Of a DNA stretch of 64,000 nucleotides, positions 1 to 10,980 are shown one piece after another. Each line of letters begins with the position of its first letter. Within the stretch, counting starts at the first letter, position 1. The stretch spans positions 49,360,746-49,424,745 of the forward strand of contig CM068385.1 in the NCBI GenBank assembly GCA_034770075.1, written 5' to 3'. Made by a program: the position numbers and the translations under genes. Source of the DNA: Aralia elata (taxonomy: Eukaryota > Streptophyta > Magnoliopsida > Apiales > Araliaceae). A model generated the notes under the pieces. That model worked only from the letters and a program-made list of their open reading frames with translations. It ran no database searches and was not told the DNA's origin.

Positions 1-3
1 ATT

Positions 4-54
4 TTTCTCGCCAGGGCGAGGACTTTTGTGAAGAACTTCTCACCGGCGCGAGAA
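4..54. repeat. Athila palindrome motif, two LTR copies
   Basis: Two imperfect copies of an 18-bp inverted repeat with arms TTCTCGCC and GGCGAGAA lie at 4-21 and 37-54, about 100 bp upstream of the TATA box. The matching 3' LTR copies (10288-10305, 10320-10337) are closer to perfect, so the 5' copies appear to have decayed. The same motif recurs at 6874-7036. Confidence 0.85.
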
Positions 55-156
55 TGCAGCTGAAGGAAATTAAAAGATTTGTCAGCATTCAGTTAGTTGG
101 AAAGGTTGAAGCTAACAAGGTTCTATCTACCATTCTAATGAGGAGGCTTATGAGGA

Positions 157-164
157 TATAAATA
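157..164 (+). promoter_or_regulatory. Putative E1 LTR TATA box
   Basis: TATAAATA in the context GAGGATATAAATAGG is repeated unchanged in the 3' LTR at 10441-10448. Its place in the middle of the LTR fits a U3 promoter. Transcription was not tested. Confidence 0.65.
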
Positions 165-1099
165 GGAGATAACACACTAGATAAGAGGACGCAAAAAAAA
201 TGCAGAGATTGAGTTTTGAGAGCTGAGCAAGGAGATTGAAGATCAAGTCAAGCATCGCGAGGAATTCAGATTGGAGGACTAGAGATTACATTGAGTTTTC
301 TTTTAATATTTTATCCTTAATTTGTAATTAATTATGATGACTTATTTTGGAATTCTAGTTTTTATTGTCAGTATGAACTAAATCCTTAATTAAGACTACA
401 ATTGAACCAGTTACACTTATGAATTAATTATCTATTTGATTCCAGTTATTCAATCAATTTGAGTTGTCTATCTTATTCTATGCTTATTGATTAATTGTTT
501 GGCTGACAATTAGCGGAATATTCTAGGTGAATTCGGGAGATACAATCTAGGGTTGGAACTAGATGAGATAACATGTATTCTTAATTATTTGTATGTGTTG
601 AATAATTAGGATTGTGAGGTGAATAGGGATATTTTTTTGCTGCATGTAACAATTGGGAATTGAAGCGTAATAAATTTAATCCTTTGGTTTTGCATAGGAA
701 TATCGCAGAGTTAATTGGATTAGATAGATTTATATGATCACTTGGAAAAGGGCATTTAAATACAAATTGAGTTCCTGTTAACAACTCCATTGAAGTGAAT
801 AATTGGAATACGTAGATAGATTGGTTTATGATATATAACTGGGGATATTGTAGTCTTAATCTTTTTAAATCTGAATTTCAACCTTTGTGATTATTGTCAG
901 TGTTAGTGTTAATTAAATTAGTTTCAATCAATGCTCAAATTGCGACTGTTTAATAGAATAGCCATAATCTAAATTGACAGTTAGAGATATTAAGCATAAT
1001 AATTCCTGTGGGTACGACACTCTATCTTATCACTTTATTACTTGTTGATCGTGTATACTTGCACGTAATTGTTGATTGTGAAATCGGGCAACAAGTTTT

Positions 1100-1117
1100 T
1101 GGCGCCGTTGCCGGGGA
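1100..1117 (+). other. E1 primer binding site (tRNA-Asp type)
   Basis: TGGCGCCGTTGCCGGGGA lies a few bases after the LTR end. This is the usual Athila minus-strand primer site, complementary to the 3' end of tRNA-Asp. The 18-nt match looks complete. Confidence 0.9.
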
Positions 1118-1220
1118 TTATTTGTGTTTATAATTTTCAATATCAGTTTAATTAAGTCTGTTCTAATTAAGCAAATTTATTTTTCTTTTGTTCTTGTTTC
1201 AGGTGTCTTTTGATTCGTTT

Positions 1221-2468
1221 ATGCAAACGCGATCAAACAACTTGAGAAAAAGCTACGTCAGTTGAGAAAATTATGTCGGGAAACAATTGAGAAAGAAAAT
1301 ATGGCTAACGAAGAACAGAAATCATTGAGGGAATATGCTATGCCTAAGATAGACGAGATCAAATCAAGCATCACGAGACTAGCTATCACCGCTAATTCCT
1401 TTGAGATCAAGCCGGGAACAATTCATATGATTCAGAATGCGGTACAGTTTGGGGAATTAGCTAACGACGATCCGAATGAACACTTGGTTAGTTTTTTAGA
1501 GATCTGTGATACATTCAAATATCCCAATGTGACAGATGATGCAGTGAGATTACGTCTGTTTCCGTTCACACTAAGAGATAAAGCAAAGAGTTGGTTGCAT
1601 TCACTTCCGCCAGGGTCCATCACAACTTGGGATGATCTAGCTCAGAAATTACTAGCGAAATTCTTCCCGACAGCTAAGTCAGCTAAGTTGAGAAACGAGA
1701 TTTCTACATTTGGCCAACAACATGGAGAGTCACTATACGAGGCTTGGGAAAGGTTCAAGGAGTTATTGAGAAAATGTCCACATCATGGGCTACCCAAGTA
1801 GCTACAAGTTCAGACATTCTACAATAGGTTGAATAGTGACACTAGAACATACATTGATGCAGCTGCAGGAGGAGTACTTATGGATAAAATTTTTGAGGAA
1901 GCTTTCACTTTGTTAGAGACTATGGCTGCAAATAACTATCAATAGCCGACTTCCAGAATGAATCAATAAAAGGTAGCTGGAGTATTGGAAGTAGATGCGG
2001 TCACGGCACTAACAGCTCAGATGGCAGCCATGTCTAAGAAGATTGAAGCTTTTGGCAGAATCGAAAGTCCAGCAAGTAGCCTATGTGTGTGAGCTATGTG
2101 CAGGTGCACATCCGACGGAGTATTGTGCCATTAATCCAGAATCGGTACAGTATTTGGGGAGTTATAACAGACCACAAAAGCCATATCAGAATGCTTATAA
2201 TCCGGGGTGGAAGAATCATCCGGGTTTCTCTTGGAGCAATAACACTCAGACTCAAAATCCAGCTCCAAGATCACAGAATCCCCCAGGTTTTCAGAACCAA
2301 GCTCCACAACGTGCAGAAAGAAAACCGAGTTTAGAAGAATCGTTGGCAAGATTCATCACAGCGTCTGAGAAAAGAATGAATGATCAAGATAAGCTGTTAA
2401 CTCAGGTAGATTTGAATGTGAAAAGCCAGGCAGTGTCAATAAGGAACTTGGAAAATCAGCTGGGATAG
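1221..2468 (+). pseudogene. gag: E1 gag (capsid/nucleocapsid), broken
   Basis: Gag packages the element RNA in cytoplasmic virus-like particles. An ATG at 1221 opens a frame that stops at 1263. The gag body resumes in another frame from about 1262, with the retrotransposon gag core (LRLFPFTLRDKAKSWLHSLP, then WDDLAQKLLAKFFP, then ESLYEAWERFKELL). An in-frame TAG at 1799 interrupts it, and further stops follow near 1943 and 1967. The frame shifts near 2045 into a zinc knuckle CELCAGAHPTEYC, of spacing CX2CX3HX4C as in other Athila gags. Another TAG at 2466 separates it from protease. At least four lesions are visible, so it is non-functional. Confidence 0.9.
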
Positions 2469-3719
2469 TTGGCTCACGTCTTGAACAATCGACCACAAGG
2501 AGCACTTCCAAGCGATACAGAGGTTAACCCAAGAACAGATGGGAAAGAACATTGCAAGGCTGTCACTTTAAGGAATGGAAAAGAGCTTCCGGATACGGTT
2601 AAAGGAAATTCTAAACCAGAAACAGTTGTGGAGAATGAAGATAAGGAAACCCCGATGAAAAGTAAGGCGAACGAACCAGAAAAGGTGAAGGATACAGGTT
2701 CGGAGGCAAAGTCAAAAGAATTCAAGCCAGATAATGTAGTGCCTCCCGTACCATTCCCTCAAAGATTGCAGAAAGCTAAGTTAGATAAGCAATTCTCCAG
2801 ATTCTTAGATGTTTTCAAGAAACTGCACATTAACATACCATTTGCAGAAGCCCTGGAACAGATGCCCAGTTATGCAAAATTCATGAAGGAGGTTTTATCA
2901 AAGAAGAGAAAACTGGGAGAATTCGAGACGGTGGCATTAACCGAGGAATGCAGTGCAATTTTGCAGAACAAATTGCCACCCAAACTAAAGGATCCAGGAA
3001 GCTTCAATATTCCATGTGTAATTGGTAACCAGTTCTCTAGAAGGGCATTGTGTGACTTAGGAGCTAGCATCAATTTAATGTCGTTATCAGTTTACACTCA
3101 GCTTGGGTTAAAGGCACCAAAACCGACAAACATCAGCTTGCAGTTGGCAGACAGGCCAGTGATATATCCGGGGGGTATTGTGGAAGATATCTTGGTTAAG
3201 GTTGATAAATTCTTCTTCCCGGCTGACTTCATCATTTTGGATTACGAAGAGGATAAAGAAATCCCCATCATATTAGGTCGTCCATTCTTAGCAACAGGGA
3301 GAACGTTGATAGATGTACAAAAAGGTGAATTGACAATGAGAGTTCAAGATCAGGAAGTCACCTTCAACGTGTTTAAATCAATGAAATTCCCTAAGGAAAG
3401 CGAGGAATGCTTACGGATCGACCTGCTAGACGAAATCGTGCATGAACGAACTAATGCAAGTTATTGTGAAGATCCATTAGAAGCTGCTCTGGTTGGGATA
3501 TATACTTTTGATGATTTTGATGAGTGGGATTATGTCAAGGTTTTAGATGCGTTACCTATTTCTCAGAAATTTAGCAGGCAATTTGATACACTTGACCGGC
3601 CAAAAGAAGGAGAAAAGAGGTCCAAACCGTTAGTGGAAGAACCACCTATGCTTGAACTCAAATCTCTTCCATCTCACCTAAGGTATGCTTCTTGGGAGAC
3701 TCTGACACGCTACCAGTAA
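2469..3719 (+). pseudogene. E1 gag-pol linker and aspartic protease
   Basis: This 416-codon open stretch is in the frame of the zinc knuckle. It begins with a hydrophilic Lys/Glu-rich linker. The protease follows, with the Athila active-site form LCDLGASINLM (Asp at 3053), then IILGRPFLATGR, the conserved C-terminal protease motif. The protease would cut the polyprotein during particle maturation. The TTG at 2469 is simply the codon after a TAG, so it is not a real start. The frame changes near 3700 into the RT region, so the polyprotein is also broken at its C-terminal end. Confidence 0.88.
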
Positions 3720-4822
3720 TAGTTTCTGCTCATTTGAATGAATCTCAAGAAGAAAAACTATTAAGAGTTTTGCGTGAGTATAAAACAGCAATTGGGTGGA
3801 CATTAGCAGACATCAAGGGAATCAGCCCGTCGTTTTGCATGCACAAAATTCTGCTTGAAGAAGGAGCAAAACCGGTCATTGAGCAACAAAGAAGATTGAA
3901 TCCGATCATGAAGGACGTAGTGAAGAAGGAAATCATTAAGTGGTTAAATGCCGGTATTATCTACCCGATTTCAGACAATTCTTGGGTAAGTCCTGTACAG
4001 TGTGTGCCTAAAAAGGGGGGAATGATAGTGGTTGAGAACGAAAATAATGAACTCATTCCTACAAGAATAGTTACAGGTTGGCGAGTATGTATGGATTACC
4101 GCAAGTTGAACAAAGCGATGCGCAAGGATCACTTTCCACTGCCATTTATTGATCATATGTTGGATAGGTTGTCCGGTCATCAGTTCTACTGCCTTCTTGA
4201 CGGATAGTCATGATATAACCAGATAGTAATAGCTCCGGAGGACCAAGAGAAAATGACTTTTACATGCCCTTATGGAACGTTTGCATTCCGGAGAATGTCT
4301 TTCTGGTTATGTAATGCACCAGCTACATTTCAGCGATGCATGATGGCTATCTTCTCAGATATGGTTTAGCAGAATTTGGAGGTATTCATGGATGACTTTT
4401 TTGTATTCGGTGATAGTTTTGATCTGTGTCTTAGCAATCTCATCTTAGAGTTGAAGCGCTGTGTGGAGATAAATCTGGTGCTTAACTGGGAAAAATGCCA
4501 CTTTATGGTGCAAGAAGGAATTATTCTGGGGCACAAAGTGTCTGAAGCAGGCTTAGAGGTGGATAGAGCAAAGATCGAAACCATTGAAAAGCTACCTCCC
4601 CCGTCATCTGTGAAAGACATTAGAAGTTTTCTCGAACATGCAGGATTCTACCGTCGATTCATCAAGGATTTCTCAAAAATTTCAAAACCATTGTGTTCAC
4701 TCCTTGAGAAAGATGTTCCCTTCAAGATGGATCAATCTTTTATCGAAGCCTTTGAAGTGTTGAAAAAGAAGTTAGTCACAGCCCCGATCATAGTTGCTCC
4801 CGATTGGACTTTACCTTTTTAG
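3692..4822 (+). pseudogene. E1 reverse transcriptase
   Basis: RT copies element RNA into DNA. Visible in order are VSPVQCVPKKGG (about 3990), RVCMDYRKLNKAMRKDHFPLP (about 4084), the damaged LDGxSxYNQI block where both variable positions are stops (4205 and 4211), CPYGTFAFRRMSFWLCNAPATFQ, and the catalytic VFMDDF at 4382-4399. FMDDF rather than YVDD is usual for Athila. The connection region SFLEHAGFYRRFIKDF follows. In-frame stops occur at 4205, 4211, about 4366 and 4820. Several fit single C-to-T or G-to-A changes. Confidence 0.9.
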
Positions 4823-5180
4823 TTGATGTGTGACGCAAGTGATTATGTAGTGGGAGCTGTGTTGGGTCAGCGAAGGGATAAGATTTTTCACACCATTTAT
4901 TACTCAAGTAAGACACTCACTGATGCACAATTGAATTACACCACTACAGAAAAAGAGTTACTTGCAGTAGTATTTGCCTTTGATAAATTTCGAGCATATT
5001 TGATTGGAACCAAGGTGATAGTCTACACTGATCATTCAGCCATCAAATACTTGATTGCAAAGAAGGACGCCAAACCAAGGTTGATTCGATGGGTCCTCCT
5101 GTTGCAAGAATTTGACTTAGAAATTCGAGATAGGAAAGGTACGGAGAATCAGGTGGCTGATCATCTTTCGAGGCTAGAGG
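4823..5180 (+). pseudogene. E1 RNase H
   Basis: This region is in the same frame as RT after the stop at 4820. It shows MCDASDYVVGAVLGQ (first catalytic Asp), ATEKELLAVV-like TEKELLAVVFAFDKF (Glu), VYTDHSAIKYL (second Asp) and NQVADHLSRLE (final Asp). The four acidic positions expected of a Ty3/gypsy RNase H, which removes the RNA template strand, all look intact here. Confidence 0.88.
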
Positions 5181-6565
5181 ATGCTGACATTCATAAAAAG
5201 GATGATGTGGTAATTAATGAGTCGTTTCCGGATGAGCAGCTATTTAGTATCACCACCGAAGTCCCTTGGTATGCTGATTATGTGAACTACCTAGTCAGTA
5301 ACGTATTTCCGCAAGATTTCAATTCTCAACAAAGAAAGAAATTTCTCCATGATATCAAGCAGTACCTCTGGGATGAACTATTTCTTTTCAAAACTTGTGC
5401 GGATCAAATGATAAGTCGTTGTGTGCCACAGGAAGAAATGGAGAGCATATTGACTCGATGCCATTCGTCAGAGTATGGAGGACATTATGGGGGAGAAAGA
5501 ACTGCAGCAAAAGTGCTATAATTAGGGTTTTTCTGGCCTTCGTTGTTCAAAGATGCTCACCTTTTTGTTCTTAAGTGCGATAGATGTCAAAGGGTTGGCA
5601 ACATTTCGAAACGGCATGAAATGCCTCTCAATAATATCCTTGAAGTTGAACTCTTCGATGTATGGGGTATTGATTTTATGGGGCCATTTTCATCGTCATT
5701 CAACAATCAATACATACTTTTGGCTGTGGATTATGCATCAAAATGGGTTGAAGCAACTGCATTACCCACAAATGATGCCAAAGTGGTTCTACGGTTCTTG
5801 CAGAAAAATATTTTTACTCGATTCGGTACACCAAGAGCTATAATCAGTGACGAAGGTACCCATTTTTGCAATAAGCAGTTCACTAAGTTGTTAGCTAAAT
5901 ATGGAGTCAAACACAGGATTGATACGGCTTATCATCCCCAATCGAATGGTCAAGCAGAGGTGTCGAATCGTGAAGTTAAGCAAATTCTGGAGAAAGTGGT
6001 GAACCCATCTCGTAAGGATTGGGCAATGAAATTAGACGATGCTTTATGGGCGTATCGTACGACCTATAAGAATCCCATTGGAATGTCACCATATCGCATG
6101 ATTTACGGAAAAGCGTGTCATTTACCGGTCGAACTTGAACACAATGCATATTGGGCAATTCAGAAATTGAACTTTGATCTCCAAGCATCTGGCGAGAAAA
6201 GAGTGCTTCAATTGAATGAGATGGAGGAATTTCGTCACCAAGCCTATGAAAACGCTAAGCTGTATAAAGAAAATGTCAAGAGGTGGCATGACAAACGGAT
6301 AGTTGATCGGAAATTCGAACCGGGACAGGCAGTATTGTTGTTCAACTCTAGATTGCGGTTATTTCCTGGGAAGTTGAAGTCTAGGTGGTCAGGTCCTTTC
6401 ATTGTCACTACTGTAGCTCCCCACGGGGCAATTGATGTCGAAGAACCAAACTCAAAGCGCACATTCAAGGTCAATGGTCAGCGACTCAAACATTATTGGG
6501 GAGGCAATGTGGATCGACAAGCATCAGTGATTTATCTCTCTTCCCTCGATCAAACTGATGCTTAA
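5181..6565 (+). pseudogene. E1 integrase
   Basis: After an RNase H-integrase linker, the zinc-binding part shows HSSEYGGHYGGERT then CDRCQRVGN (HHCC, about 5463-5605). It is interrupted by TAA at 5519. The DDE core follows: WGIDFMGPF, IISDEGTHFCN and NGQAEVSNREVKQIL supply the two Asp and the Glu. The C-terminal part (GPFIVTTVAPHGAIDV, FKVNGQRLKHYW) ends at TAA 6563. From 5543 to the end it is open for 340 codons, the best preserved part of pol. Integrase inserts the cDNA into the nuclear genome. Confidence 0.9.
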
Positions 6566-7706
6566 TACCGCAAAGAAAGTCGGGCTGACGACTATAAACT
6601 AAGCGCTCAATGGGAGGCAACCAAATCATGTTACTTTATTGCTTTAATAGATTTAGTGTAGTTAGTAATTTTGTTCTAGTTAGTAGAAGTAGTAGTTCGA
6701 ATTGTTCATGTTGTGAAATAACTCTTCAAATCTCTCGTAGTTAGACTCATTTATGTTGTTATTCTGTGGAACAGGGAAAAAGACTTGGGGAATGCATTAG
6801 AAGAAGAGACATGCTATTGGGATGGTACCAATTGAAGAAAAGGGGAACAAAGCAAAAATTTCAGAAAAGAGGTTTCTCACCCCGGCGAGAAAAATACACT
6901 AGGAATTCTCGCCCCGCCGAGAACCTCTCTGCCAAAACTCACTCCAGCGTGGAAATTTCTCGCCGCAGCCCATTCTTCTCTATCCATTCTCGCCCCGGCG
7001 AGATTCTCAGGTATAAAATTCTCGCCCCGACGAGAATCGCGGAAATCAAATTTTTAAAAACCGATCCCAAGTCAGTTTCTTCAATCCTAAACCCATTCAA
7101 CTTCTTCCAACTCCTATTCCTACCTCCCCTAAACCGATCAAACCTTCTCCTCTCTAATCTCTCTTCTAAATTCATCCCTCATCCTACCCACACTTGGATT
7201 CCATCTCAAACACATCAAACTCCTCTCCACAATTAAAATCCTAACACGGCTCTAAGTCCATCTCTCGTTCAAAGGAGGAATACTCTATTTTCATGCACAA
7301 TCTACATAAGTTATATCTTTGCATGAACGAGTCCTAGGGTTTGCACTTATTTGAAGAAGCAAGTCAACTAGTTCACCCGCTCAACATACACAAAAAATTT
7401 TCCATTGTTCCGTGCCTCTGTCAGGTATCCTACATTGGGTAGTTTTGTTGCTTCGTTGGGACAAGTTCATCTGAAATTGGTATTGGGCATTTGAATTTGG
7501 TATTTGTATTGGGTAGTTCTGATTTTTGTTGAATTTTGGTTGGACTGTCTGGGTTTCAATATATTTTACTGTCTCCACTTGTGCCAATTCTAGTTGGAAA
7601 TTAGTAGAGTTTGAGTTTGGGGGAAGTTTTGTTCCTAATTTTGCATAGCAGAGTGTGGAGTTTTAATCTTGCTGCTTCAGAATCTACGATTATTAAGTAG
7701 TCAGTA
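6566..7706 (+). other. E1 spacer between pol and ORF3
   Basis: This is 1.1 kb without a supportable gene. It carries a cluster of the same palindrome found in the LTR: 6874-6891, 6906-6923, 6987-7003 and 7019-7036, plus weaker forms near 6936 and 6957. A TATA-like TATAAAA sits at 7012-7018 inside the cluster. A polypurine-like GAGTTTGGGGGA lies at 7613-7624. Athila elements usually have a long spacer here. A role in expressing ORF3 is inference only. Confidence 0.7.
6874..7036. repeat. Athila palindrome cluster, internal copies
   Basis: Four clear copies of the TTCTCGCC-GGCGAGAA inverted repeat lie within 163 bp. The centre is CC, where the 3' LTR copies have GG. Spacing is irregular (32, 81 and 32 bp between starts). 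Weaker half-sites lie between. Confidence 0.85.
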
Positions 7707-8804
7707 ATGGCTCCTAAAAGGCATCGGGGTGAGGGTTCATCTTCAATACCATCCAGGCAATTTGATAGAAGGAAATTTGTCAGTGCAGAGGCAGCAGACA
7801 GATATGATTCGTATACATCGGGTAAAGCTCTAACTCCCAAGCGCGGTCTCACACCTGACGAAGTGGTAGATGGTGAGATGATGTTACAGATAGTTGAGAG
7901 GGGATGGGAGACATTCACCGCCCATCCAGAACCTGCATGTATAGCCATTGTCAAAGAATTCTATGCCAATGCAGAAGACGCGACTTCATGCGAGGTTACA
8001 ATCCGGGGTAAGAAAGTTTCATTCCGAGCCTAGACGATCAATGAATATTATAACTTGAGGCCGGATGTACGCTGCAGATACACTCAATTTCTTGCGGAGG
8101 GACCGAATTTGGAGAAGGTAGTTACTGATTTGTGTAAACCGGGGATGACTTGGATTTCCAGAGGGCCACGTGCAGCAATTTCGTTCTATAGCAAGGATTT
8201 AAGTCGTTATGGTAAGGTTTGGTACGCCTTCCTCTCCGCTAAGCTGATGCCATCACAACATGTGAGTGATGTACCCAAGGAGAAAGCTTTGTTATTATAT
8301 GCCATTGTGACGGGAATTGAGATTAATGTGGGAGAGGTGATTGAGGCGTCGATTCGCCGAACATTACGGAGCCTACATAGTCAGGGTGGTTTGCCACACC
8401 CTTCTCTGATTTGTGGATTATGTCTTCGAGCGGGTGTTCGTTGGGGAGCTGAGGAGGCTTTGCAGCAACCATTGCTACTTTTGGACCACCGTCTAATTGC
8501 ACGATATAAGGTATGGGAAGGCGGTGAGTCGCATCCCCGTGGTTTGGGGTCTATCATTCATTCTCCTTTTGAACATGAGGAGCAGGAAGCTGATGAAGAG
8601 GTAGCGGGCCCTTCGGCGTCTACTTCTACAGGCAAATCCAAATTTAGCCTTCAATTTCATGAATTGCAGCGCCTTATTGATTCTCAGCATAAAACCATAT
8701 TGAGGCAGAATCAACGGTTGGCAGATCGGCAGGAACATATGTTCGCTTATCAGCAAGTTGTACGTAGGCGATCGCAAACATGTATTCTAATATGCAACCG
8801 TTGA
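7707..8804 (+). pseudogene. E1 third ORF, 'putative plant transposon protein' domain
   Basis: Two same-frame stretches (108 and 249 codons) are separated by one TAG at 8031. The N-terminus is basic (MAPKRHRGEGSSS). The core has FYANAEDATSCEVTIRGKKVSFRA, then LCKPGMTW, AKLMPSQHVSDVPKEKALLLYAI, IEINVGEVI and LICGLCLRAGV. I recognise this as the domain of unknown function found downstream of pol in Athila elements. No signal peptide or membrane segment is visible, so the old label 'env-like' is not supported here. The C-terminal part is Gln-rich and could be helical. It has one stop in about 365 codons, so it is less decayed than gag-pol. Confidence 0.75.
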
Positions 8805-10097
8805 TGGATTATGTTCATTTTCCAGAGGCGCAGCCATTGCCAGTTTTTCCACCACCAACCCTAGATGATGATGACGAGTTTGGGCCTACTGCTGACCTCT
8901 CAGGGACGTCCTCTGTTCTTTACTTTCTTTATTTTTTCGCACAATGAGGACATTATATCGTTTGAGTTTGGGGGGGTTTAGTTTAGAATTTGCTCATCTA
9001 GTGGCAGTTTAGTTTAGTTTTATTTGTGTTGCATTTTAGGTTTAGTTGTATTGGTTTCATTTTTGATTGCATTAGTCATATAAAAAAAATTAAAAAAAAA
9101 TTCCAAAAATTTGGTAGTGTAGGATCATATAGTATTGCATTTAGTAGGGGTATTCAAGCAATGCATTAATGGAAATCATTTAGGGATGGCCGATGATGAA
9201 ACTTGATCAGTTCTAATTCAGTTTAATGGGATGGATAGTGAGTACTAAATCTGGAGTTTGACTGTTTTTAGTTGTGTTTACTTGAGACCCTTGGTTTTTA
9301 ATTGCTCACGAATGTGTATTGAAGTAATTAGGAGTTGGTTCTTCTTTGGTGTATTACGTGCTCGCATGAATCCATAAACTGTTATCACTTGTTGGATCGA
9401 ATAAAAAAAATCAGGAAAATAAAAAGTTGTTGAATAACTACTGCTTCGATGTCTGTCTAAGTGCAATAAAACGAAGAATTATTAAATATAGACAGATAAG
9501 AGCAGGTCTTGACTAGTTTGTCTTTGTTGCCGGTGTCATTTGAATGAGTATGCCCTTAGGAGGTGTCTTTACACTCAGCGCCCTAAAATCGTCTGGTTTG
9601 GGAGTCGTTGGTTGAAAGTTCGTTACACGGGTGACATTGAATAGCCTAATAAAGATGGACATTGCACTAGTCGAGATGTATAATGAGATGGAGCGTAAAA
9701 CGCACTTAGTAAAAAAAAGAGAAAAATTGAGAAGACAAGTGAATAGCAGTTGAGCTTGAAAGTAAAATCTGTGAACTTATCTTTTTCTGAGCATTGTGAT
9801 ACTAAGAGCTGAATTCATATCCTGATTGGTTTAATATGTTTTGCACACACATATGGAAGGGTTGAGAGTAATTCATAACTGATGATAGTTGGCTTGTTGA
9901 TGGTGCACAAGGTTGAAGTTCTGTTGAAGTGGTAGTTACTAATTTCTGAGGCCGGATTTTTATGATGTCTGTTGATTATTTGCTTGAGTATGTGCATTCA
10001 TGTATATGCATTCATGTAGGTAGTTAGTTTAGATGTTATTTTGGTTTGTTTTGTGTTTTTGCTTGAGGACAAGCAAAGTTTCGAGTTTGGGGGTATT
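8805..10097 (+). other. E1 3' noncoding region
   Basis: About 1.3 kb between ORF3 and the 3' LTR with no supportable gene. It contains a polypurine-like GAGTTTGGGGGGG at 8964-8976 after AATGAGGACATT, an A-rich tract near 9080, and GAGGACAAGCAAAG near 10065. The last two are typical lead-ins to Athila polypurine tracts. Confidence 0.7.
10083..10097 (+). other. E1 polypurine tract
   Basis: GAGTTTGGGGGTATT directly precedes the TGATGAG start of the 3' LTR at 10098. This is the expected plus-strand primer site. Confidence 0.8.
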
Positions 10098-10256
10098 TGA
10101 TGAGTAGGTTTTAACCTACGTGTTTGATATGTTCTTGGCTTAATTTTTTATAGTCTTTAAGTGTTTTTAGTATCTTTTTATTTGTTTTCGTTCTGCTTTT
10201 GTAGGTAGAGGCTGGTTGCAGGTTAGAAGAAGAAAAAGTAGCTGGGTGCAGGGTAA

Positions 10257-10337
10257 CCTCGCCGGGGCGAGAATTCATGGGCAATTTTTCTCGCCGGGGT
10301 GAGGACTTTTGTGAAGAACTTCTCGCCGGGGCGAGAA
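10257..10337. repeat. Athila palindrome motif, three 3' LTR copies
   Basis: Copies lie at 10257-10273, 10288-10305 and 10320-10337. The last is TTCTCGCCGGGGCGAGAA, with perfect 8-bp arms around GG. They are 104-184 bp upstream of the TATA box at 10441. Confidence 0.88.
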
Positions 10338-10440
10338 TGCGGCTGAAGGAAATTAAAAGATTTGTCAGCATTCAGTTAGTTAGAAAGGTTGAAGCTAACA
10401 AGGATTCTATCTACCATTCTGATGAGGAGACTTATGAGGA

Positions 10441-10448
10441 TATAAATA
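10441..10448 (+). promoter_or_regulatory. Putative TATA box, E1 3' LTR
   Basis: TATAAATA, the counterpart of 157-164 in the other LTR. If active, it would drive outward transcription into antisense E2. Confidence 0.6.
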
Positions 10449-10740
10449 GGAGATAACACACTGGATAAGGGGACGAAAAAAAAACGCAGAGATTGAGTTT
10501 TGAGAGCTGAGCAAGGAGATTGAAGATCAAGTGAAACATCGCGAGGAATTCAGATTGGAGGACTAGAGATTACATTGAGTTTTCTTTTAATCTTTTATCC
10601 TTAATTTGTAATTAATTATGATGACTTATTTTGGAATTCTAGTTTTTATTGTCAATATGAACTAAATCCTTAATTAAGACTACAATTGAACCAGTTACAC
10701 TTATGAATTAATTATCTATTTGATTTCAGTTGTCCCATAC

Positions 10741-10980
10741 TGAACAGGCTCTTCTTCGTAAAATAAATCTTTTTCAACTTGTAGGGGTTAATATTCTAAC
10801 ATGCTTGTAGTCGGGTTTGTATGGTCGTAACACCGAGACATGAAAAACATTATGTATGTGTTCTAACGCCGGAGGTAAAGCTACCTCATATGCGACCTCA
10901 CCAACTCTTCGTAACACTTCAAAGGGTCCAATGAACCTCAGGCTCAGTTTTCCCTTCTTACGAAAACAAATCTTCCCTTT
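10741..10980 (-). pseudogene. E2 integrase tail and chromodomain remnant
   Basis: On the minus strand this encodes FIGPFEVLRRVGEVAYEVAL, then LEHIHNVFHVSVLRPYKPDY, the linker before a chromodomain, in a frame with stops. The chromodomain itself is cut off at the junction with the E1 LTR. In E6 the same stretch (40000-40365) is complete. Chromodomains are thought to steer chromovirus integration to chosen chromatin. Confidence 0.8.

Larger units (their letters stand above)
1..1093 (+). repeat. E1 5' LTR, 3' portion
   Basis: Bases 1-447 align with 10286-10731 with roughly 20 differences by eye, many of them transitions. The LTR ends near 1093, just before the primer binding site. From the 3' copy, the full LTR would be about 1.28 kb. 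It holds two copies of a palindromic motif (4-21 and 37-54) and a TATA box at 157-164. Most of the rest is AT-rich, with no coding signal. Confidence 0.9.
1..10731 (+). mobile_element. E1: Athila-type Ty3/gypsy element, both ends incomplete
   Basis: The order is partial LTR, tRNA-Asp-type primer site, gag, protease, RT, RNase H, integrase, a third ORF, a polypurine tract, then a second LTR copy. This order and the protein motifs (DLGAS protease, FMDDF reverse transcriptase) are those of the plant Athila lineage. The 5' LTR starts before the window. The 3' LTR breaks off near 10731, where opposite-strand Tekay sequence (E2) begins. The polyprotein carries many in-frame stops and at least two frameshifts, so this copy cannot encode its own mobility. 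No target duplication can be checked because both outer ends are missing. Confidence 0.93.
10098..10731 (+). repeat. E1 3' LTR, truncated
   Basis: It begins TGATGAGTAGG after the polypurine tract and matches the 5' LTR from 10286 on. It stops matching near 10731, about half way along the expected 1.28 kb. About 10 bp of unassigned sequence follow before Tekay sequence in the other orientation. It has palindrome copies at 10257-10273, 10288-10305 and 10320-10337, and TATAAATA at 10441-10448. Confidence 0.88.

Noticed and set aside
6766..7236. 156-codon frame in Athila spacer
   Set aside because: Low-complexity translation of the palindrome cluster, with no conserved motif.
7707..8804. Retroviral envelope gene
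   Set aside because: No signal peptide, transmembrane segment or cleavage site is visible; it fits the Athila ORF3 domain instead.
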